This document shows positions 15,412-22,812 of a DNA stretch of 32,326 bases, one piece after another. Under the pieces are notes generated by a model. That model saw nothing but the letters and a program-made list of their open reading frames with translations, was not told where the DNA came from and did not search any database. Where the stretch lies: positions 1 to 32,326 of the forward strand of contig CAZAQH010000013.1 of the NCBI GenBank assembly GCA_964487395.1, read 5' to 3'. Each line of letters begins with the position of its first letter. Within the stretch, counting starts at the first letter, position 1. The translations under genes were made by a program, and so were the position numbers. The stretch is from RGIG8767 sp964487395. GTDB lineage: Bacteria > Bacillota > Clostridia > Lachnospirales > Lachnospiraceae.

Positions 15412-15432
15412 TACATTATATTTTAATGTAAT
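15412..15432. promoter_or_regulatory. Palindromic operator of the HxlR gene
   Basis: TTACATTA (15412-15419) and TAATGTAA (15425-15432) form a perfect inverted repeat with a 5-bp centre. Minus-strand TATAAT (15421-15416) lies inside it and would be the -10 box of the HxlR gene, so a bound dimer would block that promoter. Confidence 0.65.
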
Positions 15433-15618
15433 GCGATAGATATTGCAATAAAAGAGACAAAAGAAAAATCTATTTTTTATGTTGCAAAAATCCAGCAATT
15501 ACACAAAAGTAACAAAAAGGTGAGTACTTGTAAGAAAAAGAACTTTAGTAATATACTTAATACAATGTTTGACAATGATATTTTTTCATTTATACGAGGA
15601 AATGAAAAGGAGACTACT

Positions 15619-16392
15619 ATGAATCAAAATGAACGCAGACAGTTCCTGATTCAAGAACTGATAAAAGAGGATGACAGATACAAAGACATAGAGATACCAC
15701 TCAATGAAGAGGAACAGAAACAATTGCTGCGTGGGCTGATGAATCTTAGAATGCCACAAAATATCAGTGATGATTTTCTTGCAGTGCAGGATGCTTATTT
15801 GCAGGAAGAAACAGAGAAAAAAGGGATTGTTGGGTTGGATGATCTGGTTCCTGTCAAAGATTCAATTTATCTTTGGCAGGGTGACATCACAGCGCTTTGC
15901 GTGGATGCAATCGTCAATGCAGCAAACAGTGGTATGACTGGCTGCTATGTCCCTAATCACAGATGTATTGATAATTGTATTCATTCTTTTGCAGGGGTTC
16001 AACTTCGCTTAGAGTGTGGAAAAATGATGAAAAAACAGGGATATGAGGAACCGACAGGAAAAGCCAAAATCACGAAAGCCTATAACCTGCCCTGTAAATA
16101 TATCCTGCATACAGTTGGGCCTATTATCACAGGAAGACTGACAAAGGATGATTGTGAATTGTTGGAGAACTGTTATCGTTCCTGTCTTAAACTGGCAGCA
16201 GAAAATGGATTAGAGAGTATTGCATTTTGCTGTATTTCCACAGGAGAATTTCATTTTCCTAATGAGAAAGCAGCGCAGATTGCCGTGCAGACGGTTATGG
16301 AATTTATGAAAAAAGAAACCAGTGTAAAGAAGGTGGTATTTAATGTCTTTAAAGATGAAGATAGAGAAATCTACAGGAAACTATTACAATAA
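15619..16392 (+). CDS. Zinc-containing macrodomain protein, ADP-ribosyl hydrolase
   Basis: The 257-residue protein has a helical N-terminal region of about 80 residues, then a macrodomain: WQGDITALCVDAIVNAAN (residues 86-103), the zinc-binding GCYVPNHRCIDNCIH stretch (Cys109, His114, Cys116), AGVQLRLECGK, and ILHTVGP and CISTGEFHFP further on. In this Zn-macro class the enzyme removes ADP-ribose from proteins modified by the partner sirtuin SirTM, whose gene follows and overlaps by 50 bp. In other Firmicutes the pair sits with lipoate ligase and GcvH-L genes; those are absent here. The start follows AAGGAGA; upstream in-frame codons lack a ribosome site. Confidence 0.92.
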   Translation: MNQNERRQFLIQELIKEDDRYKDIEIPLNEEEQKQLLRGLMNLRMPQNISDDFLAVQDAYLQEETEKKGIVGLDDLVPVKDSIYLWQGDITALCVDAIVNAANSGMTGCYVPNHRCIDNCIHSFAGVQLRLECGKMMKKQGYEEPTGKAKITKAYNLPCKYILHTVGPIITGRLTKDDCELLENCYRSCLKLAAENGLESIAFCCISTGEFHFPNEKAAQIAVQTVMEFMKKETSVKKVVFNVFKDEDREIYRKLLQ

Positions 16393-17245
16393 CATAAAAA
16401 AACTGAAAACAGCACTTGATGAAGCGGATACTGTTATCATTGGCGCAGGTGCGGGACTGTCTACCTCGGCTGGATTTTCCTATAGTGGACAACGTTTTTT
16501 AGAAACCTTTTCTGATTTTAGTGAAAAATACGGATTTCACGACATGTATTCCGGTGGCTTCTATCCTTATGAAACATTAGAAGAGTATTGGGCATATTGG
16601 TCGAGATATATTTCCATCAATCGTTATGCAGATGCACCAAAGCCAGTTTATGAAAATTTGAAAAAGCTAATACAAAATAAGGATTATTTTGTCATTACCA
16701 CAAATGTTGACCACTGCTTCCAGAAAGCGGGATTTGATAAGAAAAGATTGTTTTATACACAAGGTGATTACGGACTTTTTCAGTGCAGTGAGCCTTGCTG
16801 TAAGGAAACATTTGAAAATGAAGATATCATTAGTCAAATGGTAGAAAAACAGCAGAACATGAAAATTCCATCCGAACTTATCCCCATATGTCCGCATTGT
16901 GGTAAACCGATGACTATGAATTTACGCGCGGATGACACCTTTGTGGAAGACGAAGGATGGCACAAGGCAGCAACGCGATACAACGATTTTTTACGTACCA
17001 GAAAAAATCAGAAGATTTTATTTTTAGAGCTTGGGGTAGGATTTAACACTCCGGGAATTATTAAGTATCCGTTCTGGCAGATGACGATACAGAATACAAA
17101 AGCAATTTACGCCTGCTTAAATTACGGGGACGCAGCCGCTCCGGGAGAAATAGAGAAACAATCCATATGTACTCTACCATATATTCTTCCGGTGCAAAGG
17201 ATAACCGTGCACTTCCAATTTGCGCAGATAATTCCTTTGTTTTAA
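16343..17245 (+). CDS. Class M sirtuin (SirTM), ADP-ribosyltransferase, C-terminus replaced
   Basis: The protein has the NAD site GAGAGLSTSAGF (residues 34-45), TTNVDHCF (119-126) and YTQGDYG, where Gln140 takes the place of the catalytic histidine of deacetylating sirtuins, plus zinc cysteines at 148, 152/153, 183 and 186. These are marks of SirTM, which ADP-ribosylates lipoyl carrier proteins in a redox-linked way. It overlaps the macrodomain gene and has its own AAGGTGG. Family resemblance holds to EKQSIC (residue 276). The last 24 residues come from reading antisense through the truncated deacylase gene, so a deletion has cut off the native end. Whether the enzyme still works is uncertain. 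Confidence 0.85.
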   Translation: MSLKMKIEKSTGNYYNNIKKLKTALDEADTVIIGAGAGLSTSAGFSYSGQRFLETFSDFSEKYGFHDMYSGGFYPYETLEEYWAYWSRYISINRYADAPKPVYENLKKLIQNKDYFVITTNVDHCFQKAGFDKKRLFYTQGDYGLFQCSEPCCKETFENEDIISQMVEKQQNMKIPSELIPICPHCGKPMTMNLRADDTFVEDEGWHKAATRYNDFLRTRKNQKILFLELGVGFNTPGIIKYPFWQMTIQNTKAIYACLNYGDAAAPGEIEKQSICTLPYILPVQRITVHFQFAQIIPLF

Positions 17246-17489
17246 AAGGCTTGTCCCCTGGCATCATCAATAAATAAAAGGCAGTTTGCTGACGATTGCA
17301 TAAAAATAAATTCTTACAAATCAACACCTCAAGAACTTTATCAATCTCATGACATGCTTCCATAGTATCCGCATGAGCATGATCCGTTCGCATATACTCA
17401 ATTCCCAATTCATCTAACAAATCATACACCCGGATTTCTTTATCTTCACGACCATCTGTATTCTCCGGTCTACCTTTATACAACTCCAT
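17061..17489 (-). pseudogene. YbaK/ProX-type aminoacyl-tRNA deacylase, C-terminally truncated
   Basis: From ATG 17489 (GGAG 9 nt upstream) the minus strand encodes a YbaK/Prolyl-tRNA-editing domain: VYDLLDELGIEYMRTDH, ICKNLFLCNRQQTAFYLLM and KELSAQIGSARLSFAPEEYM. Family members clear mischarged alanine or cysteine from tRNA and have about 160-170 residues. After EYMVEY (near 17170) the frame runs into the antisense of the SirTM gene (WIVSLFLPERLRPRN and on), and the second half of the domain is gone. The two convergent genes were evidently joined by one deletion that removed their ends and the spacer between them. Confidence 0.8.
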
Positions 17490-17570
17490 CACACTTAACT
17501 CCAATCAATTTTCTATTACTAAATCTACCACAAACTCACAAAAACTCAAGCCAGAATGTGGAAATTGAGA

Positions 17571-17599
17571 TTGAATTATAAGTCATTTCGGCTTATAAT
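17571..17599 (+). promoter_or_regulatory. Promoter of the flippase gene
   Basis: TTGAAT (17571-17576), a 17-bp spacer and perfect TATAAT (17594-17599), 22 nt before the ATG at 17621 and leaving room for the GGAGGTG ribosome site. Confidence 0.75.
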
Positions 17600-17620
17600 C
17601 AATGCATCATGGAGGTGTAG

Positions 17621-19288
17621 ATGAGCCAGAATAAAAATAACGGTTTTATCATGCAGGCAGGCATACTTGCGGCTGCAGGCATCATCGTTAGAATCATTGG
17701 AATTTTATATAGAAGCCCCCTGGTTGCCATTATTGGAGATGAAGGAAACGGATATTATAATACCGCGTATGTTATTTACACGATTATTTTATTGGTTTCT
17801 TCTTATAGTATACCGTCTGCCACATCTAAGGTTATTGCTGCCAGACTTGCTTTAAAAGAATATAAAAATGCACATAGATTGTTTTTGGGGTCAATTGTTT
17901 ATGTTTTAGTAGTTGGAAGTATCGCAAGCCTAGTCTGCTTTGTGGGAGCAGAGTGGTTTGTTGGTGCAAGTTCTGCTAAAGTACTGCGGATTTTTGCCCC
18001 AACTATTTTTTTCTCAGGACTTTTAGGTGCATTTAGAGGATATTTTCAAGCACACAGAACCATGGTTCAGACTTCCCTTTCACAGATCTTAGAGCAGATA
18101 TTAAATGCTGTTGTAAGCTTACTTGCTGCATTTATGCTTATGAAGCTTGTAACAGGGCAGGATCAGACTACACAGGCGATTTATGGCGCTATGGGAAGTG
18201 CTTTAGGAACAGGAAGCGGTGTTGTAATCGCTTTGCTTTTCATGCTGCTCGTGTATGCAATGAATCGAAAAATGTTCCGTAAACGAATGAAAAACGACAG
18301 AACCGAAAAAGTACTGTCTTCGGGAGCTATTGCGAAAATCATTTTCTGTATGGTAACGCCAGTCGTTTTAAGCACCTGTATTTACAATCTCAGTACCGCA
18401 TCAAACTTAAAAATATATCAGGAAATTATGCAGCTTGTAAAAGGATATACCGAGGAACAGGCAACAACCGGCTATGGTTTTTTTTCCGGAAAAGCCATGC
18501 AGATAGTAAATATTCCGATAGCATTGGCATCGGCAATGTCTGCAGCAATTATTCCGACTATAGCAAGAACATATGAAAAAAAGGAATACTCAGAAACCAA
18601 CAAAAAAATAGCCAAAGCAATAAAAGTTACCATGCTCATATCTATCCCATCGGCAGTTGGATTGTTTGCATTGTCAAAGCCGGTTACGATGCTTTTATAT
18701 CCACAGAGAGCATCGGTAGATATGGTTGCCAGTCTTATTCAGGTATTGAGTGTCACAGTTATTTTTTATGGATTATCAACATTATCGAATGCTGTTTTGC
18801 AAGGAACAGGCAATGTAAATATACCGGTTATTAATGCGTTGATTTCATTGCTTTTGCAGGCGGGTGTTCTAGTGGCATTACTTCTATTTACAGAATTTAA
18901 TTTATTTGCACTGTGCATAGCGACGATACTATATTCGTTTTCAATGTGTATTCTAAATGGAATTGCTGTAAAAAAAAGACTGGGATATTATCAGGAGACT
19001 ATGAAGACGTTTATACTCCCTCTTGTAGCTTCTTTTTGGATGGGTATAGCAGCTTATTTTGCTAATATGGGAATGAATTATTTGATCCGCCTTATTTATC
19101 AGGATCAAGGAATGGAAATAGCTGGAATAAATAATGCGATTTGTCTTCTTATTTCTGTTATAATAGCAGTAATAGTTTATTTTGTTTTTGTCATTAAACT
19201 TGGTGTTATTACAAAAAAAGAGATGAAAGATATTCCAAAAGGAAGATTACTTTTACGAATTTCTCGTAAATTCCATTTGATAAAATAA
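17621..19288 (+). CDS. MOP-superfamily flippase (MurJ/SpoVB/YtgP-like)
   Basis: This 555-residue protein has about 14 membrane segments and the polysaccharide-biosynthesis/MurJ fold. It opens GFIMQAGILAAAGIIVRIIG and has IYRSPLVAIIGDEGNGYY-like loop 1, FRGYFQAHRTMVQTS in the middle, and a SYSIPSATSKVIAARLA helix. Relatives flip lipid-linked cell-wall precursors (lipid II) or work in spore cortex formation (SpoVB). The sequence alone cannot separate the two roles. Strong RBS GGAGGTG. The gene stands alone, with a weak hairpin (19271-19294) over its stop codon. Confidence 0.85.
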   Translation: MSQNKNNGFIMQAGILAAAGIIVRIIGILYRSPLVAIIGDEGNGYYNTAYVIYTIILLVSSYSIPSATSKVIAARLALKEYKNAHRLFLGSIVYVLVVGSIASLVCFVGAEWFVGASSAKVLRIFAPTIFFSGLLGAFRGYFQAHRTMVQTSLSQILEQILNAVVSLLAAFMLMKLVTGQDQTTQAIYGAMGSALGTGSGVVIALLFMLLVYAMNRKMFRKRMKNDRTEKVLSSGAIAKIIFCMVTPVVLSTCIYNLSTASNLKIYQEIMQLVKGYTEEQATTGYGFFSGKAMQIVNIPIALASAMSAAIIPTIARTYEKKEYSETNKKIAKAIKVTMLISIPSAVGLFALSKPVTMLLYPQRASVDMVASLIQVLSVTVIFYGLSTLSNAVLQGTGNVNIPVINALISLLLQAGVLVALLLFTEFNLFALCIATILYSFSMCILNGIAVKKRLGYYQETMKTFILPLVASFWMGIAAYFANMGMNYLIRLIYQDQGMEIAGINNAICLLISVIIAVIVYFVFVIKLGVITKKEMKDIPKGRLLLRISRKFHLIK

Positions 19289-19351
19289 ATGGAAATTATA
19301 CGGAAAAGTAAGGTAATATGAAAAATAAGTAGATTTTTTGTCAATGCCGTT

Positions 19352-19380
19352 GTAAAATAATTGGATGTAACGTATTTTAC
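19352..19380. repeat. Inverted repeat upstream of the YerB-like gene
   Basis: GTAAAATA (19352-19359) and TATTTTAC (19373-19380) are perfect inverted copies 13 nt apart. They end 23 nt before the ATG and may be an operator or a weak leader hairpin. The TATAAT right after it (19383) is too close to the RBS to be the working -10 box. Confidence 0.4.
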
Positions 19381-19403
19381 TTTATAATTTAGGAGAATCA
19401 AAT

Positions 19404-20501
19404 ATGCAAAAAACAGCACTAAAAATAGCATCTGTTTTAGCAGTGTGTATATTGGCTGGTTGTGGTACTACACCGGCAGCTTCCGAAGAAGTACAAGAAT
19501 CACAGGAAGAAGTAACCACGCAAGAACAGGAAGATTTAACTGCATATAGTTATTTAACCGGCTTACCTGTTTCTGAAACGGAACAGAATAAGAGACCATT
19601 AGCTGTTATGCTTAATAATATAAAAGAAGGATGTCCACAGTCAGGAACAGAAAATGCAGCTATTATTTATGAAGCACCAGTAGAAGGAAGAATCACAAGA
19701 TTAATGGGTATCTTTGAAGATTATGAAGATATGGAAAAAATAGGTTCTATTCGTAGCAGTCGTGATTATTATGTTTATTTTGCAATGGAATATGATTCCA
19801 TTTATGCTCATTTTGGACAGGCAACACCATATGTTGGTGATTTGTTGAATTCCGATCGTGTTGATAATATCAGCGGTAACGTATCTGGCATTGATAAACC
19901 GGCAACTAATACCTTTTACCGTACAACAGACAGAAAAGCTCCGCATAATGTATATTTAGAAGCAGAAGGTTTGTTAAAAGATATTAAAAAAATGGGGTAT
20001 CGCACCACGTTAAGTGATACATATCAGCCGAAGTTTACTTTTGCAACAGATTCTAAAGTTACGTATGATGATAAACAAGATGCTACAATATTGTATCCGG
20101 GTGGTAAGTCGACCAATGCTGCTAATGGTTATAGCAAAGTAGAAGCAAGATTTGAATATAATAAAGAAGATAATCTCTATTATCGATTCGAGTATGGAGA
20201 TAAACATATTGATGAGTTAACAGGCAATCAACTGGCAGTAACCAATGTTATTTTCCAGTATTGTCATGGAGAGGTTCGTGATGACAAGGATTATCTTGCA
20301 TTTGGATGCCATGGTGATAACGGATACAAAGTTCAGGTATTTACCAACGGTAAAATGGTAGAAGGTACTTGGAAAAGAGATGCAGATATTACACCGGCAC
20401 AATATTTAGATGCTAATGGTGAGCCTATTGTACTAAACCCAGGGAAAACATGGATATGTATTGTTTGGGATGAATATGGTGAAGATGTTGTAATAGAATA
20501 A
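19404..20501 (+). CDS. YerB-like lipoprotein, DUF3048
   Basis: A 20-residue lipoprotein signal ends in the lipobox LAGC (Cys20), followed by an acidic, Gln/Glu-rich tether (about residues 24-45). The rest matches the DUF3048 (YerB) family: an N-terminal domain with RPLAVMLNNIKEGCPQSG, IGSIRSSRDYYVYFAMEYD and IYAHFGQA, and a C-terminal domain from about 225 with GYKVQVFTNGKMVEGTWKR and NPGKTWICIVWDE. It should be anchored on the outer face of the membrane. Function in the family is not established. AGGAGA lies 9 nt before the ATG. Confidence 0.88.
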   Translation: MQKTALKIASVLAVCILAGCGTTPAASEEVQESQEEVTTQEQEDLTAYSYLTGLPVSETEQNKRPLAVMLNNIKEGCPQSGTENAAIIYEAPVEGRITRLMGIFEDYEDMEKIGSIRSSRDYYVYFAMEYDSIYAHFGQATPYVGDLLNSDRVDNISGNVSGIDKPATNTFYRTTDRKAPHNVYLEAEGLLKDIKKMGYRTTLSDTYQPKFTFATDSKVTYDDKQDATILYPGGKSTNAANGYSKVEARFEYNKEDNLYYRFEYGDKHIDELTGNQLAVTNVIFQYCHGEVRDDKDYLAFGCHGDNGYKVQVFTNGKMVEGTWKRDADITPAQYLDANGEPIVLNPGKTWICIVWDEYGEDVVIE

Positions 20502-20554
20502 ATAGACCTTGTATAATGCAGTCAGATTCATTTGACAGTGTGGAAAGGATCAAC

Positions 20555-21322
20555 ATGAAAAGTGTGTGGAATAGTTTTTTGATGGCATTTTCAATGTATT
20601 CTATCAGCCCCAAGACACAATTGGAACGTAATAAAGAAAATACGGCATTTATCTTATTGTTTATACCTTGGATAGGGGCAATTATTGGATTTGTTATTAG
20701 TAGATGGGCCATAGGTTATCCGTATTTATGTAATTATGCAGTCTTGCCTGCAGTAGTTGGTGCAGTTCTTCCGAGTATCTTATCGGGAGGATCTCATTTA
20801 GATGGATTTTTTAGAACAGTAGATGCTCTTTGTTCACACCAGTCCAGAGAAAAGAAATTGCAGATTTTAGAAGATTCCCATGGTGGTTATTTCGCTATTA
20901 TTGTGTGTGTATGCTATTTCCTTTTGGCAATCGGAATTTGGAGTGAAATGCCAAATGACGGACTTGCTATTCTTGCATTTGGTTTTGTAATTTCAAGATC
21001 ATTATATGGTATTTCTGTTTTGATTTTAAAACATGCTAAGCAGAGCAAATGCTCACTCTATATACCTAAGAACCCGATTCGATATATTGAATTAGTTATT
21101 CTTGTGGCATATATACTTGTATGTTCTTATTTTATGATTCAGTTAAATATGAAAGTTGCAGTTGCGTGTCTGGCAGGGGCAGCAATTACCTTTATTTATC
21201 ATCTTATTGTTTCTTACAAGCATTTTGGCGGTATTACAGAAGACAGTGCAGGATTTTTCGTTCAGATTTGCGAAGTAATTATTCCGCTTGCAGCACTGGT
21301 TGCTTATAAAAAATGGTGGTAA
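20555..21322 (+). CDS. cobS: Adenosylcobinamide-GDP ribazoletransferase (cobalamin synthase)
   Basis: The 255-residue membrane protein has the CobS signature block SGGSHLDGFFRTVDALCSHQ (residues 77-96), then REKKLQILEDSHGGYFAII and the late GGITEDSAGFFVQ. CobS joins alpha-ribazole to adenosylcobinamide-GDP, the last assembly step of vitamin B12. Two conserved positions look changed: the family normally has HLDGxxDTxD, here Arg87 replaces the second Asp, and GGxTGD reads GGITED. Activity or metal binding may be affected. No other cob gene is in the window. GAAAGGA lies 6 nt before the chosen ATG; an earlier in-frame ATG at 20516 has none. Confidence 0.85.
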   Translation: MKSVWNSFLMAFSMYSISPKTQLERNKENTAFILLFIPWIGAIIGFVISRWAIGYPYLCNYAVLPAVVGAVLPSILSGGSHLDGFFRTVDALCSHQSREKKLQILEDSHGGYFAIIVCVCYFLLAIGIWSEMPNDGLAILAFGFVISRSLYGISVLILKHAKQSKCSLYIPKNPIRYIELVILVAYILVCSYFMIQLNMKVAVACLAGAAITFIYHLIVSYKHFGGITEDSAGFFVQICEVIIPLAALVAYKKWW

Positions 21323-21361
21323 TATAACTGCAGGTTATATCAATTATGAAAAAACTTTATG

Positions 21362-21390
21362 TTGACAAAAAAATAGAGAGATAGTATCGT
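21362..21390 (+). promoter_or_regulatory. Promoter of livJ
   Basis: TTGACA (21362-21367), a 17-bp spacer and TATCGT (21385-21390). The predicted start is near 21397, leaving a 66-nt leader. Confidence 0.65.
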
Positions 21391-21410
21391 AAAAACATGA
21401 TTCAAAGAAG

Positions 21411-21442
21411 GGTCTACATCCAATGTAGACCTTTATTCATTT
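21411..21442 (+). promoter_or_regulatory. Leader hairpin of livJ, terminator-like
   Basis: GGTCTACAT (21411-21419) pairs perfectly with ATGTAGACC (21423-21431) around a 3-nt loop and is followed by a T-rich stretch. It lies between the promoter and the AAGAGGAGG ribosome site, the same layout as at the AGCS and amt genes. Confidence 0.65.
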
Positions 21443-21462
21443 ATCAAGAGGAGGATAATTTT

Positions 21463-22662
21463 ATGAGAAAAGTAACTAGTTTATTTTTAGCAGTTGCTAT
21501 GGTTGCTACATTATTAGTTGGTTGTGGAAGCACAGCAGCAACTACAGATGCACCAGAAGCAACAGATGCAGCAACAGCAGATGTGGCAGCAGATGGTGAA
21601 GGATTTAAAGTTGGTGGTATTGGCCCTGTAACCGGTGGCGCAGCAGTTTACGGCCAGGCAGTTAAAAACGGTGCTGAACTTGCTATTGAAGAAATCAATG
21701 CAGCAGGCGGTGTAAATGGTTCACAGTTAGTATTCAAATTTGAAGATGACGAGCATGATGCTGAAAAAGCTGTTAATGCTTACAATACATTAAAAGACTG
21801 GAATATGCAGTTATTAATGGGTACTGTAACATCTACTCCTTGTGTAGCAGTTACAGAAAAAACAAAAGAAGACAATATGTATCAGTTAACCCCTTCAGGT
21901 TCTGCAGTACCTTGTGTACAGTATGACAATGCATTCCGTGTTTGTTTCTCAGATCCTAACCAGGGAACAGCAAGTGCTAAATACATTGGCGAGAACAAAC
22001 TTGCAACAAAGGTTGCTGTAATTTACGATAGTTCTGATGTATATTCATCAGGTATTTATGAAAAATTCGCAGCAGAAGCAAGCAATCAGGGAATTGAAAT
22101 CGTAGCAGCAGAAGCGTTTACAGCTGATAACAAAACAGATTTCACAACACAGTTATTAAAAGCTCAGAATGGTGGAGCAGAACTTGTATTCCTTCCAATT
22201 TACTATCAGGAAGCAACCCTGATTTTAAAACAGGCAGATACAATGGGATTTGCAACACAGTTCTTCGGTTGTGACGGTTTAGACGGTATTCTTGGTGTTG
22301 AAAACTTTGATACAGCATTAGCAGAAGGTGTTATGTTATTAACTCCTTTCGCAGCAGATGCAACAGATGATTTAACTAAGAACTTTGTAGACAAATATGT
22401 TGCAACATATGGAGATACTCCTAACCAGTTTGCAGCAGATGCTTATGATGCAATCTATATTATCAAAGCAGCACTTGAAAAGAGTGGCGCAACAGCAGAT
22501 ATGAGTGTTTCTGATATTTGCGAAGCAATGAAAACAGCAATGCCTGAAATTTCTGTTGATGGTCTTACCGGTGAAGGTATGACTTGGACAGCTGATGGCG
22601 AAGTTAATAAAGCACCAAAAGCAATCAAAATTGAGAATGGTGCATACGTAGCAATGCAGTAA
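21463..22662 (+). CDS. livJ: Branched-chain amino-acid ABC transporter, substrate-binding lipoprotein
   Basis: The 399-residue protein has a lipoprotein signal ending LLVGC (Cys21), a Thr/Ala/Asp-rich tether, then a type I periplasmic-binding fold. Typical segments are KVGGIGPVTGGAAVYGQAV, GAELAIEEINAAGGVNG, FEDDEHDAEKAVNAYN and GTVTSTPCVAV. It captures leucine, isoleucine or valine (or a related amino acid) outside the cell for the LivHMGF permease encoded next. The start at 21463 follows AAGAGGAGG; the open frame upstream runs through the leader hairpin. A terminator directly after livJ should make it more abundant than the permease subunits. Confidence 0.95.
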   Translation: MRKVTSLFLAVAMVATLLVGCGSTAATTDAPEATDAATADVAADGEGFKVGGIGPVTGGAAVYGQAVKNGAELAIEEINAAGGVNGSQLVFKFEDDEHDAEKAVNAYNTLKDWNMQLLMGTVTSTPCVAVTEKTKEDNMYQLTPSGSAVPCVQYDNAFRVCFSDPNQGTASAKYIGENKLATKVAVIYDSSDVYSSGIYEKFAAEASNQGIEIVAAEAFTADNKTDFTTQLLKAQNGGAELVFLPIYYQEATLILKQADTMGFATQFFGCDGLDGILGVENFDTALAEGVMLLTPFAADATDDLTKNFVDKYVATYGDTPNQFAADAYDAIYIIKAALEKSGATADMSVSDICEAMKTAMPEISVDGLTGEGMTWTADGEVNKAPKAIKIENGAYVAMQ

Positions 22663-22690
22663 GAAACAGTGCTTGTATTTAAAAAGCTCA

Positions 22691-22719
22691 AAAAAGGGTT
22701 GCCTAAGGCAACCCTTTTT
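22691..22719 (+). terminator. Terminator between livJ and livH
   Basis: A perfect 13-bp stem (22691-22703 with 22707-22719, 3-nt loop) ends in Ts. The right arm runs into the -10 box of the candidate livH promoter. Confidence 0.9.
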
Positions 22720-22727
22720 CTTATAAT
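22699..22727 (+). promoter_or_regulatory. Candidate promoter of livHMGF inside the livJ terminator
   Basis: TTGCCT (22699-22704), a 17-bp spacer and perfect TATAAT (22722-22727) place a start near G22733. The -35 match is poor, so it is a candidate only; read-through from livJ is the alternative. Confidence 0.45.
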
Positions 22728-22730
22728 AAT

Positions 22731-22800
22731 GGGATAAGGTTTCGTTATCCGAGGCGTATTCGAATTTTGCGGATAGGTGTCGAATGACGAAACGAAAAAT
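22731..22800 (+). promoter_or_regulatory. Structured livHMGF leader with a predicted pseudoknot
   Basis: Three perfect helices interlock upstream of the livH RBS (22801): P1 GTTTCGT/ACGAAAC (22739-22745 with 22787-22793), P2 TATCCG/CGGATA (22746-22751 with 22770-22775) and P3 ATTCGA/TCGAAT (22758-22763 with 22780-22785). P2 and P3 cross, giving an H-type pseudoknot enclosed by P1, with linkers of only 4-6 nt. An exclusive alternative, GGATAA/TTATCC (22732-22737 with 22745-22750), would destroy P1 and P2. This looks like a switchable cis-acting RNA. I cannot assign it to a known riboswitch class. Confidence 0.6.
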
Positions 22801-22812
22801 GGAGGTTATCTT

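Noticed and set aside
19383..19388. TATAAT as -10 box of the YerB-like gene
   Set aside because: Transcription would start inside the ribosome site, leaving no usable Shine-Dalgarno.
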